From a virus, in IMG/VR virus record IMGVR_UViG_3300043570_002336, positions 1 through 64,000 of that record: a stretch of DNA of 64,000 bases; one strand, given 5' to 3'. The number at the start of each line of letters is the position of its first letter. Position 1 is the stretch's first letter. A program made the position numbers and the translations under genes. A model generated the notes under the pieces. The model saw only the letters and a list, made by a program, of their open reading frames with translations. It made no database searches and had not been told where the DNA came from. Positions 37,954 to 46,310 of this stretch are shown piece after piece.

Positions 37954-38597
37954 TGCCGAGATATAAATTCCTCACCAGGTTTTTTATTATCTTCCCACAG
38001 TCCTAACTCCTTTAGGTGATCGATATGTGCTTGATCGATCTCCCAATCATAGTCTTTTACTTGCAGCTCTACATAATCCTCCATCTGTTCTACCTGATCA
38101 TCGGAAATAGGAGAAGCAGCATAGAGAAAGGAGCAGTTATAACAAAGTAGCTCGATGTTATCTCGATGGTAGTTATGTTTATTCTTATCTTTGAAAGTAA
38201 GAATGAGAGGTACTTTACCGTCAAGCAATCTAGCTTCTCCAAAGTCACATCTATTACACTGCTCGGCTAGGTACCCTTCTGAAATTAGAGCTGCCTTGAT
38301 CTTAGCTGGCTTAAAATGTTCTACTGGGAACGTTCCGTCTAAGATCTCTTTCAAAGGAGCTTGTTTAGCTCTTCCTGTTAGAAACTTGGGAACTCCTTTA
38401 CCGGCTTGATTGAGATGTGTCTCAAAAAGCGTCCTTCCATCTTCTGCCTTGAAGAGGTTGGCGTACTTTTTGTAATGAGGAAAGGAGCAGTGAAGGTATC
38501 GAGCGGCAGCCTTATTGGATTTAGTCATCCGGATTGCACGCTCGATATCCTCTCTGAGGAGTATCTTACTCGGTCTCCCTCTCTTTCTTTCCTCCAC
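37950..38597 (-). CDS. HNH-like endonuclease with AT-hook-like N-terminus (215 aa)
   Basis: RKRGRPSK at residues 4-11 is an AT-hook-like DNA-binding motif, followed by a helix-turn-helix-like stretch (NKAAARYLHCSFPHYKKYAN). Residues about 114-160 form a zinc-HNH-like module: CNRC, a VPLILTFKDKNKHNYHRDN segment, then LLCYNCS. This fits a sequence-specific or homing nuclease of phage type. The overlap with the zinc-finger gene upstream is one base. Confidence 0.65.
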   Translation of the reverse strand: MEERKRGRPSKILLREDIERAIRMTKSNKAAARYLHCSFPHYKKYANLFKAEDGRTLFETHLNQAGKGVPKFLTGRAKQAPLKEILDGTFPVEHFKPAKIKAALISEGYLAEQCNRCDFGEARLLDGKVPLILTFKDKNKHNYHRDNIELLCYNCSFLYAASPISDDQVEQMEDYVELQVKDYDWEIDQAHIDHLKELGLWEDNKKPGEEFISRQ

Positions 38598-38989
38598 TAT
38601 TCTTCCTCCTCTTCTTCTTCTGAGTCTTCAATTACTTCATCTGGATCTTCTAGAAGTTTTACATCTTCTTCATCATCCAAAAACTTCTCTGCTTTCTCTT
38701 TCAATGCACGAGTATCATCAGCAACCAGAGTTTGATCGTAGTTTTGAATCTCAGGCATCTCTTCTGCTAGACGATCCACACCTAACTCTATAGCTACTAC
38801 CTTGCGGTAGGTTTCTTCGTCAAGAATTTCAATCTCATTGTAAGTATGATCTCCTTCTCCTAAAGTGAGAATACGACCTCGTTTCGCTCCTACAGTAGAG
38901 TGATTAATACAAGTCTTAGTTTCAGGCAGAGCCTTAACACGCAAGGGATTAATCTCATCCCCACACACAGTACAGAACCTTTTATCCAT
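38597..38989 (-). CDS. TraR/DksA-type zinc-finger protein with acidic tail (130 aa)
   Basis: RFCTVCGDEINPLRVKAL and then TKTCINH at residues 4-29 fit the TraR/DksA C4 zinc finger (RCxxCGxxIxxxRxxAxP...C), with His near the last position. The C-terminal 30 residues are almost wholly Asp/Glu (ending in a run of E). DksA-like factors enter the secondary channel of RNA polymerase, so this could tune host transcription. No DksA coiled coil with the DxxDxA tip precedes the finger, so it is not a full DksA. Confidence 0.65.
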   Translation of the reverse strand: MDKRFCTVCGDEINPLRVKALPETKTCINHSTVGAKRGRILTLGEGDHTYNEIEILDEETYRKVVAIELGVDRLAEEMPEIQNYDQTLVADDTRALKEKAEKFLDDEEDVKLLEDPDEVIEDSEEEEEEE

Positions 38990-39006
38990 GTTTTTATTTA
39001 TTTACC

Positions 39007-39037
39007 TAAAGATAGCAAGAAGTTGGTTAGGATCCAA
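39007..39037 (-). promoter_or_regulatory. Promoter overlapping a hairpin
   Basis: TTG at 39037-39035, 20-base spacer, TATCTTTA at 39014-39007. Hairpin AAGTTGG-ATCCTAA-CCAACTT at 39040-39020 follows directly on the stop at 39041. It drives the zinc-finger gene at 38597-38989. Confidence 0.7.
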
Positions 39038-39040
39038 CTT

Positions 39041-39445
39041 TTATTTAAATTTCTGAATAGCTTCCCAAACATCTTCTGGGGTGCGGAATGCAATCTTCTG
39101 CTCTTTTTTACCAACAGTTACTGAGATGCATCCATCCCATTCTTCTTTTTCGTTGTAGTCGATTTCATTCAAGTACAGCTCGATTAGAAAAACTTGTTCC
39201 CTGTTAAAGGTCATTCTCATTAAGTTGTGGATAACTCTAAAGAACTTATCTTCGTAAGCTGCAATATCCATTCCAATTTCGGAAGCTACAAAGTCTGTTC
39301 GATCGTCGATTTCTTTTAACAGCTTAAGTATTTCTATAAATAATTCTTTATGCATAGCTTCTTTATTTCGAGGTACCTCTTTTATTCGGTACTTCAAAGG
39401 TAACTGTTCTTTTAGTATTCGTCTAAGTATTTCCTTAGGATTCAT
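39041..39445 (-). CDS. Unidentified protein (134 aa)
   Basis: Begins MNPKEILRRILKEQLPLKYR, so a weak LxE leader (ILKE-Q) may be present. The middle is helical with many Met/Phe, and the end has strands (WDGCISVTVGKKEQKIAFRT). Its ATG overlaps the stop of the 51-aa gene. Function unknown. Confidence 0.55.
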   Translation of the reverse strand: MNPKEILRRILKEQLPLKYRIKEVPRNKEAMHKELFIEILKLLKEIDDRTDFVASEIGMDIAAYEDKFFRVIHNLMRMTFNREQVFLIELYLNEIDYNEKEEWDGCISVTVGKKEQKIAFRTPEDVWEAIQKFK

Positions 39446-39597
39446 CTAGTGACTTTAAATAGGCTTAAGAAGCTCTTAAGCGGTAAATGTTTTCTTTCTG
39501 CAAAGTACCTAGCAGCAGCAAGGCGGTTAAATGTAAAAGTAGATCCAATAGCCTCCTGGCTACTATCTGTTCGACTGTAGAAAGAGAATCTTTTCAT
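39442..39597 (-). CDS. Short basic conserved-type phage protein (51 aa)
   Basis: MKRFSFYSRTDSSQEAIGST then FNRLAAARYFAERKHLPLKS. I remember close relatives in aquatic T4-like phages, all unnamed. ATGA overlap with the next gene. Possibly DNA- or RNA-binding because of its charge. Confidence 0.65.
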   Translation of the reverse strand: MKRFSFYSRTDSSQEAIGSTFTFNRLAAARYFAERKHLPLKSFLSLFKVTR

Positions 39598-39611
39598 AAA
39601 AGTAAGTTAGG

Positions 39612-39953
39612 TTAAGCTCCAGTTCCTAATGCTTGACGGATAATTTTATCTACATATTCGATGTAGATGAAGAAGCCTACGATTGATTTGTCTTTAAGCT
39701 CTCTGTCTCTCTCTACTTGCATACCGTACTGCTTAAGACCTGTATCAAGCTTTTCAGCTAATGCCATTGCAATTTCATTCTGCTCGGTAGGATTGATAGG
39801 AGACATATCAGCAGGAATGAATTGTACTTTGATTCCTTTTTTGTTTGGATCTTCGTTAACACCCACCTTAAGTACAAACTGCTTACCCTTAAAGTTTACT
39901 TTAGTGGCTTCAGCAATTACGTTTTGGATTTCTTTTAAGAGTAGCTCTTTCAT
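39612..39953 (-). CDS. Conserved-type phage protein with LLLKE leader (113 aa)
   Basis: MKELLLKEIQNVIAEATKVN has two LxE-like sites (LLKE-I, VIAE-A). The body has FKGKQFVLKVGVNEDPNKKG and a GFFIYIEYVDKII end, which I remember from unnamed aquatic phage proteins. The promoter's TATATTTA box ends only five bases before the ATG, so the transcript may be leaderless. Confidence 0.65.
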   Translation of the reverse strand: MKELLLKEIQNVIAEATKVNFKGKQFVLKVGVNEDPNKKGIKVQFIPADMSPINPTEQNEIAMALAEKLDTGLKQYGMQVERDRELKDKSIVGFFIYIEYVDKIIRQALGTGA

Positions 39954-39957
39954 GCTT

Positions 39958-39988
39958 TAAATATAAGAAGAAGTTAGTTTCGATCCAA
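39958..39988 (-). promoter_or_regulatory. Host-type promoter next to an ATG
   Basis: TTG at 39988-39986, 20-base spacer, TATATTTA at 39965-39958. The ATG is at 39953. The -33 part is inside the small gene at 39974-40108. Confidence 0.65.
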
Positions 39989-40108
39989 CTGATCGTCGTC
40001 CTTTTTATAAATAGGACCTACTTTTTTCTTCTTATTTGTCTTGATCGGCTGGTAAGGACGTGCTTCTTCCTGGTAGCGGTCTAGATCTTGCAAATGAATC
40101 TTGCCCAT
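39974..40108 (-). CDS. Short basic protein (44 aa)
   Basis: MGKIHLQDLDRYQEEARPYQ, a KTNKKKKVG patch and an acidic end. It lies between the glycosyltransferase cluster and the 113-aa gene. A CTATTTATAA box occurs inside it (near 40009-40018) and may be chance, because it encodes PIYK. Confidence 0.5.
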   Translation of the reverse strand: MGKIHLQDLDRYQEEARPYQPIKTNKKKKVGPIYKKDDDQLDRN

Positions 40109-40112
40109 TTGT

Positions 40113-41291
40113 CTATAAGTTAATTAAACTATTCTGATATTCGTTCATCTTACTAATTTCTAAAGACATACTACTTACGGTATATGTACCTGGGTTTCCA
40201 TTCATTTGGATAATCTCCGGTAACTGTTGCAGTACTTGAAAGTCATATTCAGTAAAAGTATTTTTATCCACAGTTAGTATGATTTCATTTTGTAAGGTAT
40301 CGAACGGAGTTGTTTTGATTTTCTCTGCAAGATTATATTGAGTGTTATGCTGTTCTTTATCCAAGTAGTGAGTAGTTAGTACCTGCATCTCATCATCGAT
40401 CAGAATTGTTGAACACCAGGGTTCAAGAAGCTCTAATAATTCACTGGTACAATTTGTGACTTTAATACCAATGTCGTACTTAGGAGATACAATTGGTTTC
40501 ATCATACTATCATGTTTTACAAAATGTCCCCACTTCCGAATAAAATTACGAGTAGATCTCATATTTTGAGCTTCCCACTCGCTACTATTTTTACCTGGAG
40601 TTGTCAAGGTAGGATTAAACCTAGACCCTCTGCAGGTCATATGGTATACGTGTCCTTCCCAAGTCTGCACAAATTTAACTCCGTCTAGGTGAAAGCGGTT
40701 AAAAATATCGGAGTCTTCTTTTGATTGCGGAGCATATAAAGGGTCGTGTCCTCCAATCTTCTGGAAGTCTTTGCGGTAGAAAGCCCAGGGAGCAAAAACA
40801 CCTTCTGTAGCTTGCTGCACCTCTAGCTTACTATACCAGTTTAAGAAAGCCTCTTCGTTAAACTCTTCAGGCTCAGTACCAAAGTTAGCTAAAACCTTTT
40901 CTGGTCCTGGAGGGTGTAGTGGTGGCTCAATTCGAGTTAGAGATACAATTACACCTGGCTTAATATGTTTCTCAATAGCAGAAATAGCACCTGGACATAA
41001 GTACATATCAGCATGGTAGATCATCGCTACATCTGCAGTTGCTACATTATTAATTAAACGGTCGTATAAAATAGTATGCCCTAATCTTTCCGGACCTTGG
41101 TTACGAATCCATTTAAAGTTAGGATCTTTTTTCTCCGTCTCTACACACCATGCCCACGTTCCGTCTGTACTAGCATCGTCAGCTACACAAATTTCAATCT
41201 CGTGCTCTCCTTGATTTTTTCTAATTGATTCATAAGACCACTTAAGGTACTTAAGATTATTACGGCTTGGCTGTATTAAGCTAATTTTCAT
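40113..41291 (-). CDS. Family-2-like (GT-A) glycosyltransferase (392 aa)
   Basis: MKISLIQPSRNNLKYLKWSY begins a GT-A Rossmann-like fold, with CVADDASTDGTWAW near residue 35 and the DxD-type metal site in MIYHADMYLCPGA near 90-102. EDSDIFNRFHLDG near 190 fits the acceptor ED motif. The last 100 residues are an extra domain. It is the last gene of the 16-kb sugar cluster and overlaps the epimerase gene by four bases. The substrate is unknown. Confidence 0.85.
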   Translation of the reverse strand: MKISLIQPSRNNLKYLKWSYESIRKNQGEHEIEICVADDASTDGTWAWCVETEKKDPNFKWIRNQGPERLGHTILYDRLINNVATADVAMIYHADMYLCPGAISAIEKHIKPGVIVSLTRIEPPLHPPGPEKVLANFGTEPEEFNEEAFLNWYSKLEVQQATEGVFAPWAFYRKDFQKIGGHDPLYAPQSKEDSDIFNRFHLDGVKFVQTWEGHVYHMTCRGSRFNPTLTTPGKNSSEWEAQNMRSTRNFIRKWGHFVKHDSMMKPIVSPKYDIGIKVTNCTSELLELLEPWCSTILIDDEMQVLTTHYLDKEQHNTQYNLAEKIKTTPFDTLQNEIILTVDKNTFTEYDFQVLQQLPEIIQMNGNPGTYTVSSMSLEISKMNEYQNSLINL

Positions 41292-42127
41292 TTAATAACT
41301 TCTTTTAGGTAATCTGTAAGGTTGCGGGTAGGTTTCCATCCTAGAACTTCTCTAGCAGTATTATCTGTATTCAGGGTAGTTAAGGCTTCGCCTGGGCGTG
41401 CTGGGAAATACTCGGCAGTCTGTTGGAACATTTGTAGTACTTCGTTTACAGAGTAATTTTTACCTCTTCCCAGCTCAAATTCGTATCCGTAAGTCTGCTT
41501 GTACATAACTAGTGTTAGAGCATCAACAATATCATCGACGTGTGTGAAGTCTCTGCGTTGTTCTCCATCGCCATAAATTACGAACTTCTCTTGCTTGTAC
41601 CAACTATTAATCCATCTACCAATTAAAGTTGTATAACCTCCTTCTGTTAATTGATTAGGTCCGTAAACGTTGTAAAACCTCGCAATTGAAGCTTTTAGTT
41701 GGTAGTGTTGCTGGTATAGTTTGATTATATCTTCTCCTAAATCTTTTGAAAAAGTGTAAGGATTTTTGTACCTTCCACTATGCTTAGAAGATGAACCTGC
41801 ATACACAACGGGTACTCCTGATTTAGCACACCAATCTACTAACCTCATTGTACCTAGTGCATTAACTTCAAAATAGTCTTGAGGCTTTTCAAATGAAGGT
41901 TGAATACGAGCAATGGCAGCCATATGGAAAACAAACTCAGGCTTGATCCAATCGTAGCTGGTGATATTTCTGATATCATAGTTCAGGTACTCTGCTCCGT
42001 CTTGGTGATTGCTCTCCAGGCCAGTGCTGTAATTATCAATAGAAACTACTTCATGACCTTCTTCAAGAAGTCTCTTGATTAAATTTGTACCAACAAATCC
42101 TGCTCCTCCTGTTACTAAAACTTTCAT
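41288..42127 (-). CDS. NAD-dependent sugar epimerase/dehydratase, extended SDR (279 aa)
   Basis: GGAGFVG at residues 7-13 is the NAD-binding loop. YTFSK near 130 is the YxxxK catalytic pair and the GSSSKHSG segment just before it supplies Ser. RFYNVYGP near 155 is typical of GalE-type enzymes. It would convert one nucleotide sugar to another for the neighbouring transferases. One-base overlap with the gene upstream. Confidence 0.85.
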   Translation of the reverse strand: MKVLVTGGAGFVGTNLIKRLLEEGHEVVSIDNYSTGLESNHQDGAEYLNYDIRNITSYDWIKPEFVFHMAAIARIQPSFEKPQDYFEVNALGTMRLVDWCAKSGVPVVYAGSSSKHSGRYKNPYTFSKDLGEDIIKLYQQHYQLKASIARFYNVYGPNQLTEGGYTTLIGRWINSWYKQEKFVIYGDGEQRRDFTHVDDIVDALTLVMYKQTYGYEFELGRGKNYSVNEVLQMFQQTAEYFPARPGEALTTLNTDNTAREVLGWKPTRNLTDYLKEVIK

Positions 42128-43059
42128 TACAATACTTCTTTAATAGATTCAAATACCTTAGAGTAATCTCGATAACCTCTCTTAACTATTTCGTCTAAGG
42201 TATCAACTACAGGTACTACCTTTGCTTTAGATAATTTATTGAAGTAAGATTCTCCTTCAAAATAACCCGGTCTAATATCTTTAGAAGTGTTAACGTAAAT
42301 AATAACAGGTTTGTTAAAGTAGCTGCAAAGTATGCTTGAGCCTCCACCCATAGATATAAATCCTTCGGCACTAGAGTATATTGCTAACTGAGCTTCATTG
42401 TATGTACCTCCTACCTGGTTAACAATATCATCGAATAGGTATACATTTTCAAAGTATTCAGTAAGCTGATAATCAGTAATTACTCCTTGACCTTCTACAT
42501 TAGCTAAGATATCTCTATTCTGTAGCTCATTAGGATCGGTAGCAAACTCTGTATTACGAGGTCGTTTATAGATAATGTTATAACCTTTCTCAGTTAAAAG
42601 ATTAAACATTATATACAGACTCTCTATATCAAAGTACCCAATAGGTGTCTGCCCGTGTTCTAAGTTAAACCTATTTGAGATAATAACATAGTTACTCAAA
42701 GCAGGTGTATCTTTCTTGTAATACTTCTCAGCATAAGGAGGTGCTACCCATTGAGAGTAATCTAACCATCCGTTGGCTTGCTTCTGTTCTTCTTCAGTAA
42801 GTAGGCTATAGTCTTTCCCGAAAATAGCTAGAGCATTATGATGTATCCAGCTGTTAGGTAGATTCTGTACTCCGTTAGAGGAATTATCTACAGACCTAGT
42901 TGTATACTTCTCTTCTACTTCGTCACAAAACCAGTAGAAAGGTTTCATTCCTTTGCTTGTTATTACCTTAACATACTCTCCTTGCTCTTTAAGCCAGTAC
43001 GCATAAGGAGCTGCACATACAAGTTCATAGCCAAACTCTGGGTTTAGGTCAACTATCAT
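42127..43059 (-). CDS. Probable GT-B-type glycosyltransferase (310 aa)
   Basis: MIVDLNPEFGYELVCAAPYA opens a Rossmann half. The C-terminal half has ISMGGGSSILCSYFNKPVII, the GGG..S and loop pattern of GT-B donors (ADP-heptose or fucosyltransferase-like families). Overlaps the reductase gene by 11 bases. The family is uncertain. Confidence 0.6.
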   Translation of the reverse strand: MIVDLNPEFGYELVCAAPYAYWLKEQGEYVKVITSKGMKPFYWFCDEVEEKYTTRSVDNSSNGVQNLPNSWIHHNALAIFGKDYSLLTEEEQKQANGWLDYSQWVAPPYAEKYYKKDTPALSNYVIISNRFNLEHGQTPIGYFDIESLYIMFNLLTEKGYNIIYKRPRNTEFATDPNELQNRDILANVEGQGVITDYQLTEYFENVYLFDDIVNQVGGTYNEAQLAIYSSAEGFISMGGGSSILCSYFNKPVIIYVNTSKDIRPGYFEGESYFNKLSKAKVVPVVDTLDEIVKRGYRDYSKVFESIKEVL

Positions 43060-43768
43060 AATAGTATTCTTTTAGCTCAATGAGCTGCTCTTTAATTGAT
43101 TTTGTTTTTATCTCTCCTACGAGGCATTTATTTACTTCTACTGAAGAGTTTGGTACGATTTCAATATCTTTACTAAATACTTCTTTAATCAAAGATAGTA
43201 AATCAAATTTAGAGAGGCAAGTACTTTCAATAGTATTTTCTACTTTGTAGCTATCCCAATCCTGCATTAGTTTATAACATTGTTTAGCCCATTCTAAAGT
43301 TGTAATGCCGCTCCACATAGCTTTGGTGTAGCCTCCTACTGAGTTCTCGCTATTTAAAAACCATTCAAGTAAACTAACTTTAGAGTCTAATTCAGGTCCT
43401 ATGATAGATGTTTTGAGTATCTTAGTACGTGTTCCTTTTTCAATAATAAAGTCTCTAGCTTTTCTTTTAGATACGCCGTAAACATCTTCGTCTACTTCAC
43501 AATCAGTTCCAGGGTGTATAACTCTAGTATTTGCTAGAATATCTAACCAGGTAGGAAGATCTTCGTTGATAGAAAAGTCTTTAGTCCGTTGAGGAATAGC
43601 TCCAATACAGTTAATAATATACTCTCCTTTAAAGGAAGTTACTGCATCAGCAAAATCAGGAGTTAAGTAGCGGAAAGGAGTAACAGTAACTGTAACTCCA
43701 TTATTAGAGAGGTACTCGGAAACCATATGTCCAAGCATGCCTTTATGCCCTAGCACTAAAACGTTCAT
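43049..43768 (-). CDS. RmlD-like sugar reductase (SDR, 239 aa)
   Basis: MNVLVLGHKGMLGHMVSEYL is an RmlD/WbjC-type N-terminus (GxxGxLG). YGVSKRKARDF near 118 is the YxxxK pair and the INCIGAIP segment fits the family. With the dehydratase next door it would form a dehydration-reduction pair that makes a deoxy or 6-deoxy-amino nucleotide sugar, perhaps a FucNAc or rhamnose-type sugar. ATGA overlap upstream. Confidence 0.75.
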   Translation of the reverse strand: MNVLVLGHKGMLGHMVSEYLSNNGVTVTVTPFRYLTPDFADAVTSFKGEYIINCIGAIPQRTKDFSINEDLPTWLDILANTRVIHPGTDCEVDEDVYGVSKRKARDFIIEKGTRTKILKTSIIGPELDSKVSLLEWFLNSENSVGGYTKAMWSGITTLEWAKQCYKLMQDWDSYKVENTIESTCLSKFDLLSLIKEVFSKDIEIVPNSSVEVNKCLVGEIKTKSIKEQLIELKEYYYDS

Positions 43769-44703
43769 TGAAAGTAATTATAGTGTTGTAGAATATCTTC
43801 AAGTTCCTGCTTACTTACTGCTACTTGATCGCTTGTAAATTCTTCCCAGCTTACTTGTCTGTCTGAGATGTCTTTGTAGTGCATGTAGTAAGTATCGTTG
43901 TCCTTGTTGTAGAACGTACGAGGTCTTTCCTCCTTAGATACCATCATTTCATGTAGCTTCTCTGAGATGCGTGGTGTGCCGAGTTTATATTCTAATCCAA
44001 ACTTTTCAGCATAAATTTCAAATAGATCTCTTACCTTAAAAGCCTTTAAATTAGGTATAACATTATAACCAGTTTCCTGTAGTCCTGCTTCTATAAGGTC
44101 GATAGCTTGCTCGATATCGATCATAAAGCGAGTCATCTCAGGAGAGTACAGAGTAAGTTTATAACCTTTCTTAATTGCATCCCACATCAAAGGAATAATC
44201 GAACCGGTTGAGTTTAGTACGTTACCATAGATAGCAGTTGAAAGCTTAACGTTAGACTTCTCTGCGTTTACAATAAAAGCTTCTCCTGCTACAAACTTCA
44301 TAGCACCGTACAGGGTTGTAGCTGCTCTAGATTTATCTGAAGAGATAAAGCAAGCTGCTTTAAAGTTATTCTCTTCTGCTACTCTTCTAGAATTAATAGC
44401 TCCATCTACAATCACTCGTACTCCTTCTTCTACATTCTGATCTACAGCTTCAATCTGTTTTAAAGATGCAGCAAAAATCCCAATAGTATGTCCGGCGGAA
44501 GCTCTTCTAAGCAAGTCGTAGTTGCGAACGTCTCCTACGACGCAATTAATGTTTGGGAACTCTTTTTTAAGGTAGTAGTGCTTTGCTTCGTCTCTAGAGT
44601 ACACTGTTATTTCATTATCAGTGTAATACCTCTCGACAAGATTTCGGCCCAGGTACCCTGCTCCGCCGGTGATAAAAATTTTTTCACCTTTCATAACCTT
44701 CAA
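43765..44703 (-). CDS. Sugar 4,6-dehydratase-like SDR (PseB/FnlA type, 312 aa)
   Basis: ITGGAGYLGRNL near residue 10 is the NAD loop. SSDKSRAATTLYGAMKFVAG near 120 has the Ser-Asp-Lys and YxxxK motifs of UDP-GlcNAc 4,6-dehydratases. It should generate a 4-keto-6-deoxy sugar, the branch point for several unusual sugars. GGTTATGAAAGG suggests a start at 44694. A CTATTTATAA box lies 48 bases upstream, inside the upstream gene. Confidence 0.8.
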   Translation of the reverse strand: MKVMKGEKIFITGGAGYLGRNLVERYYTDNEITVYSRDEAKHYYLKKEFPNINCVVGDVRNYDLLRRASAGHTIGIFAASLKQIEAVDQNVEEGVRVIVDGAINSRRVAEENNFKAACFISSDKSRAATTLYGAMKFVAGEAFIVNAEKSNVKLSTAIYGNVLNSTGSIIPLMWDAIKKGYKLTLYSPEMTRFMIDIEQAIDLIEAGLQETGYNVIPNLKAFKVRDLFEIYAEKFGLEYKLGTPRISEKLHEMMVSKEERPRTFYNKDNDTYYMHYKDISDRQVSWEEFTSDQVAVSKQELEDILQHYNYFQ

Positions 44704-45589
44704 AATATTTTAGATTTTCTGTAAAAGACATAACAGGATTTACTCCACTATTATAAATAGGTTTAACAAATGTCTGTTCATCGTGATCAGGAAGACGGCC
44801 CCACTTGCTGTTAAATTTGTTGATGTTTGCTTGCTCTGCTAGCTGCTGTCTATCTGATTTAACTGCTAGGTTATCGTCCTTAAAGTGACTTCCTCTAGCA
44901 GAAAAATGGTATAGTACCGAAGTAGCTACCATTCTGAATTCAAAGCCTTCTAGCTGCATTCTTACAAACAGGTCCATATCCTCCCAACTAGAGGGAGCAA
45001 AGAGAGGATCGTTTCCTCCTATGTGGGTAAAGTCTTCTTTGCGGCAGAAGAAGCCAGCTCCTCCTCCTTTTCGAACTTCCGTACCTTTGTTAAGTTCGGA
45101 GAACTCTGAGGCAAACTGATCGAATAACTCTGTATTAAAGTTGTAATGGTACTCCCCAAAAACTTCTGATGGGAAGAAAACTGTACCGGGTCTGTAGTCC
45201 GGATCAGCTGGGAAGATTTTAGGTTGAATTCTAAACGAAGATGCGATCAGCCTGCTGTTATTATTTTCAAATAGCTTTAATAACTCTAGGTCTTGATTAG
45301 GACCGATCCACATATCTGAGTGGATAATATTTACGAATTCAGTTTGAGCTTTGTCTACACAGAAGTTCATCCCACCGCCAATACCTTTAGGTTTGGTGTT
45401 GTGATCTATGTAGTACTCAATACCTACCTCACCTGCTTGAGCTTTCAACCATTCGTCTGTACCGTCTGTGCAATTTTCAGCATGTACAATAATAGGTTGA
45501 TCCTTATAGTATGCATTCTTTCTTACAGAAGCAACTGCTAGCTTAAGGTAGTTTAAGTTGTTGTTAGTGGAGATGCACGTGGTAATCAT
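44684..45589 (-). CDS. Family-2-like glycosyltransferase (301 aa)
   Basis: MITTCISTNNNLNYLKLAVA, then HAENCTDGTDEWLKA near 35 and the DxD-like VNIIHSDMWIGPN near 90. WEDMDLFVRMQLEGFEFRMV near 205 is the ED motif. It is clearly related to the transferase at 40113-41291 (same HADMY/HSDMW and acceptor layout). ATGs overlap by 20-26 bases at each end. Confidence 0.85.
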   Translation of the reverse strand: MITTCISTNNNLNYLKLAVASVRKNAYYKDQPIIVHAENCTDGTDEWLKAQAGEVGIEYYIDHNTKPKGIGGGMNFCVDKAQTEFVNIIHSDMWIGPNQDLELLKLFENNNSRLIASSFRIQPKIFPADPDYRPGTVFFPSEVFGEYHYNFNTELFDQFASEFSELNKGTEVRKGGGAGFFCRKEDFTHIGGNDPLFAPSSWEDMDLFVRMQLEGFEFRMVATSVLYHFSARGSHFKDDNLAVKSDRQQLAEQANINKFNSKWGRLPDHDEQTFVKPIYNSGVNPVMSFTENLKYFEGYER

Positions 45590-46310
45590 CGACTTCGTTT
45601 TCCCAGTTGATTAAAGGAGACATAAAATAAGTCTCTCCATGAGTTGAGTACCCGGGTATCGGGCTTATTAATACACGCTTGCGAGCGTTTAATTCCAAAA
45701 ACATAGAGAAGTCATAAGGATGGCCTGTAACTTTTCCACTCTCTGGATGTATGCCGTTTGTATACTTCCGTAGGATGTCTTCGTCTGCTTTTAATGTCTT
45801 TGCTTTAGCAGCAAAGGTCATAGTAGTTGAATTAGTAACCTTCCAGTGAGAGTAGCGAGATACAAATACACGAGTAATCTCAGGACCATCTTTACATAGT
45901 TTGTTTCCTCCATGTTCTGCTAGTACGTACTTATCTGGATGATCGTAAAGAGTAATGTACTGTACTCCTGTCTGAAAGATTTCTTCTAGAGCTTGTCTAG
46001 CTCCTGCTCTATGCAGGTAGTCATTTTCTACGAAGTATACTGTAGTGTCATCTTCTAGCTGAAGGGCTTGATCTAAAGCAAGATTGAATGTACCTGCTCC
46101 ATTACCTACAGAATGTCTTTGAATATTTTCAGCCGGTACATACTTGCAGATCATTTCAAAAGTCTCCTCTCCTATATTATCCGCAATTACAGTAATAGAG
46201 CTAGGATCGAAATGCTTTACAAAGTTTCGCAGGCAATTCTCATTATTAATATAAGGTGGTTTAATCTTATTATAACCTGCCTCAGATATTCTGTAGTATA
46301 TTTTAAGCAT
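45564..46310 (-). CDS. Glycosyltransferase-like protein (248 aa)
   Basis: The VYFVENDYLHRAGARQAL segment near residue 90 looks like a DxD-containing donor site. The N-terminal half has SSITVIADNIGEETF and the C-terminal half a HPYDFSMFLELNAR acceptor-like part. It overlaps its neighbours by 8-26 bases, consistent with one operon. The exact family is not clear. Confidence 0.6.
   Translation of the reverse strand: MLKIYYRISEAGYNKIKPPYINNENCLRNFVKHFDPSSITVIADNIGEETFEMICKYVPAENIQRHSVGNGAGTFNLALDQALQLEDDTTVYFVENDYLHRAGARQALEEIFQTGVQYITLYDHPDKYVLAEHGGNKLCKDGPEITRVFVSRYSHWKVTNSTTMTFAAKAKTLKADEDILRKYTNGIHPESGKVTGHPYDFSMFLELNARKRVLISPIPGYSTHGETYFMSPLINWENEVDDYHVHLH

Noticed and set aside
38406-38793. 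Plus-strand frames rich in Ser and Leu
   Set aside because: They are antisense to the Glu-rich tail of the zinc-finger gene and to the HNH-like gene, and have no promoter or leader.
40009-40018. Late-type CTATTTATAA box inside the 44-aa gene
   Set aside because: It codes for PIYK in that frame and is 56 bases from the next ATG, with a host-type promoter nearer to it. Kept only as a note.
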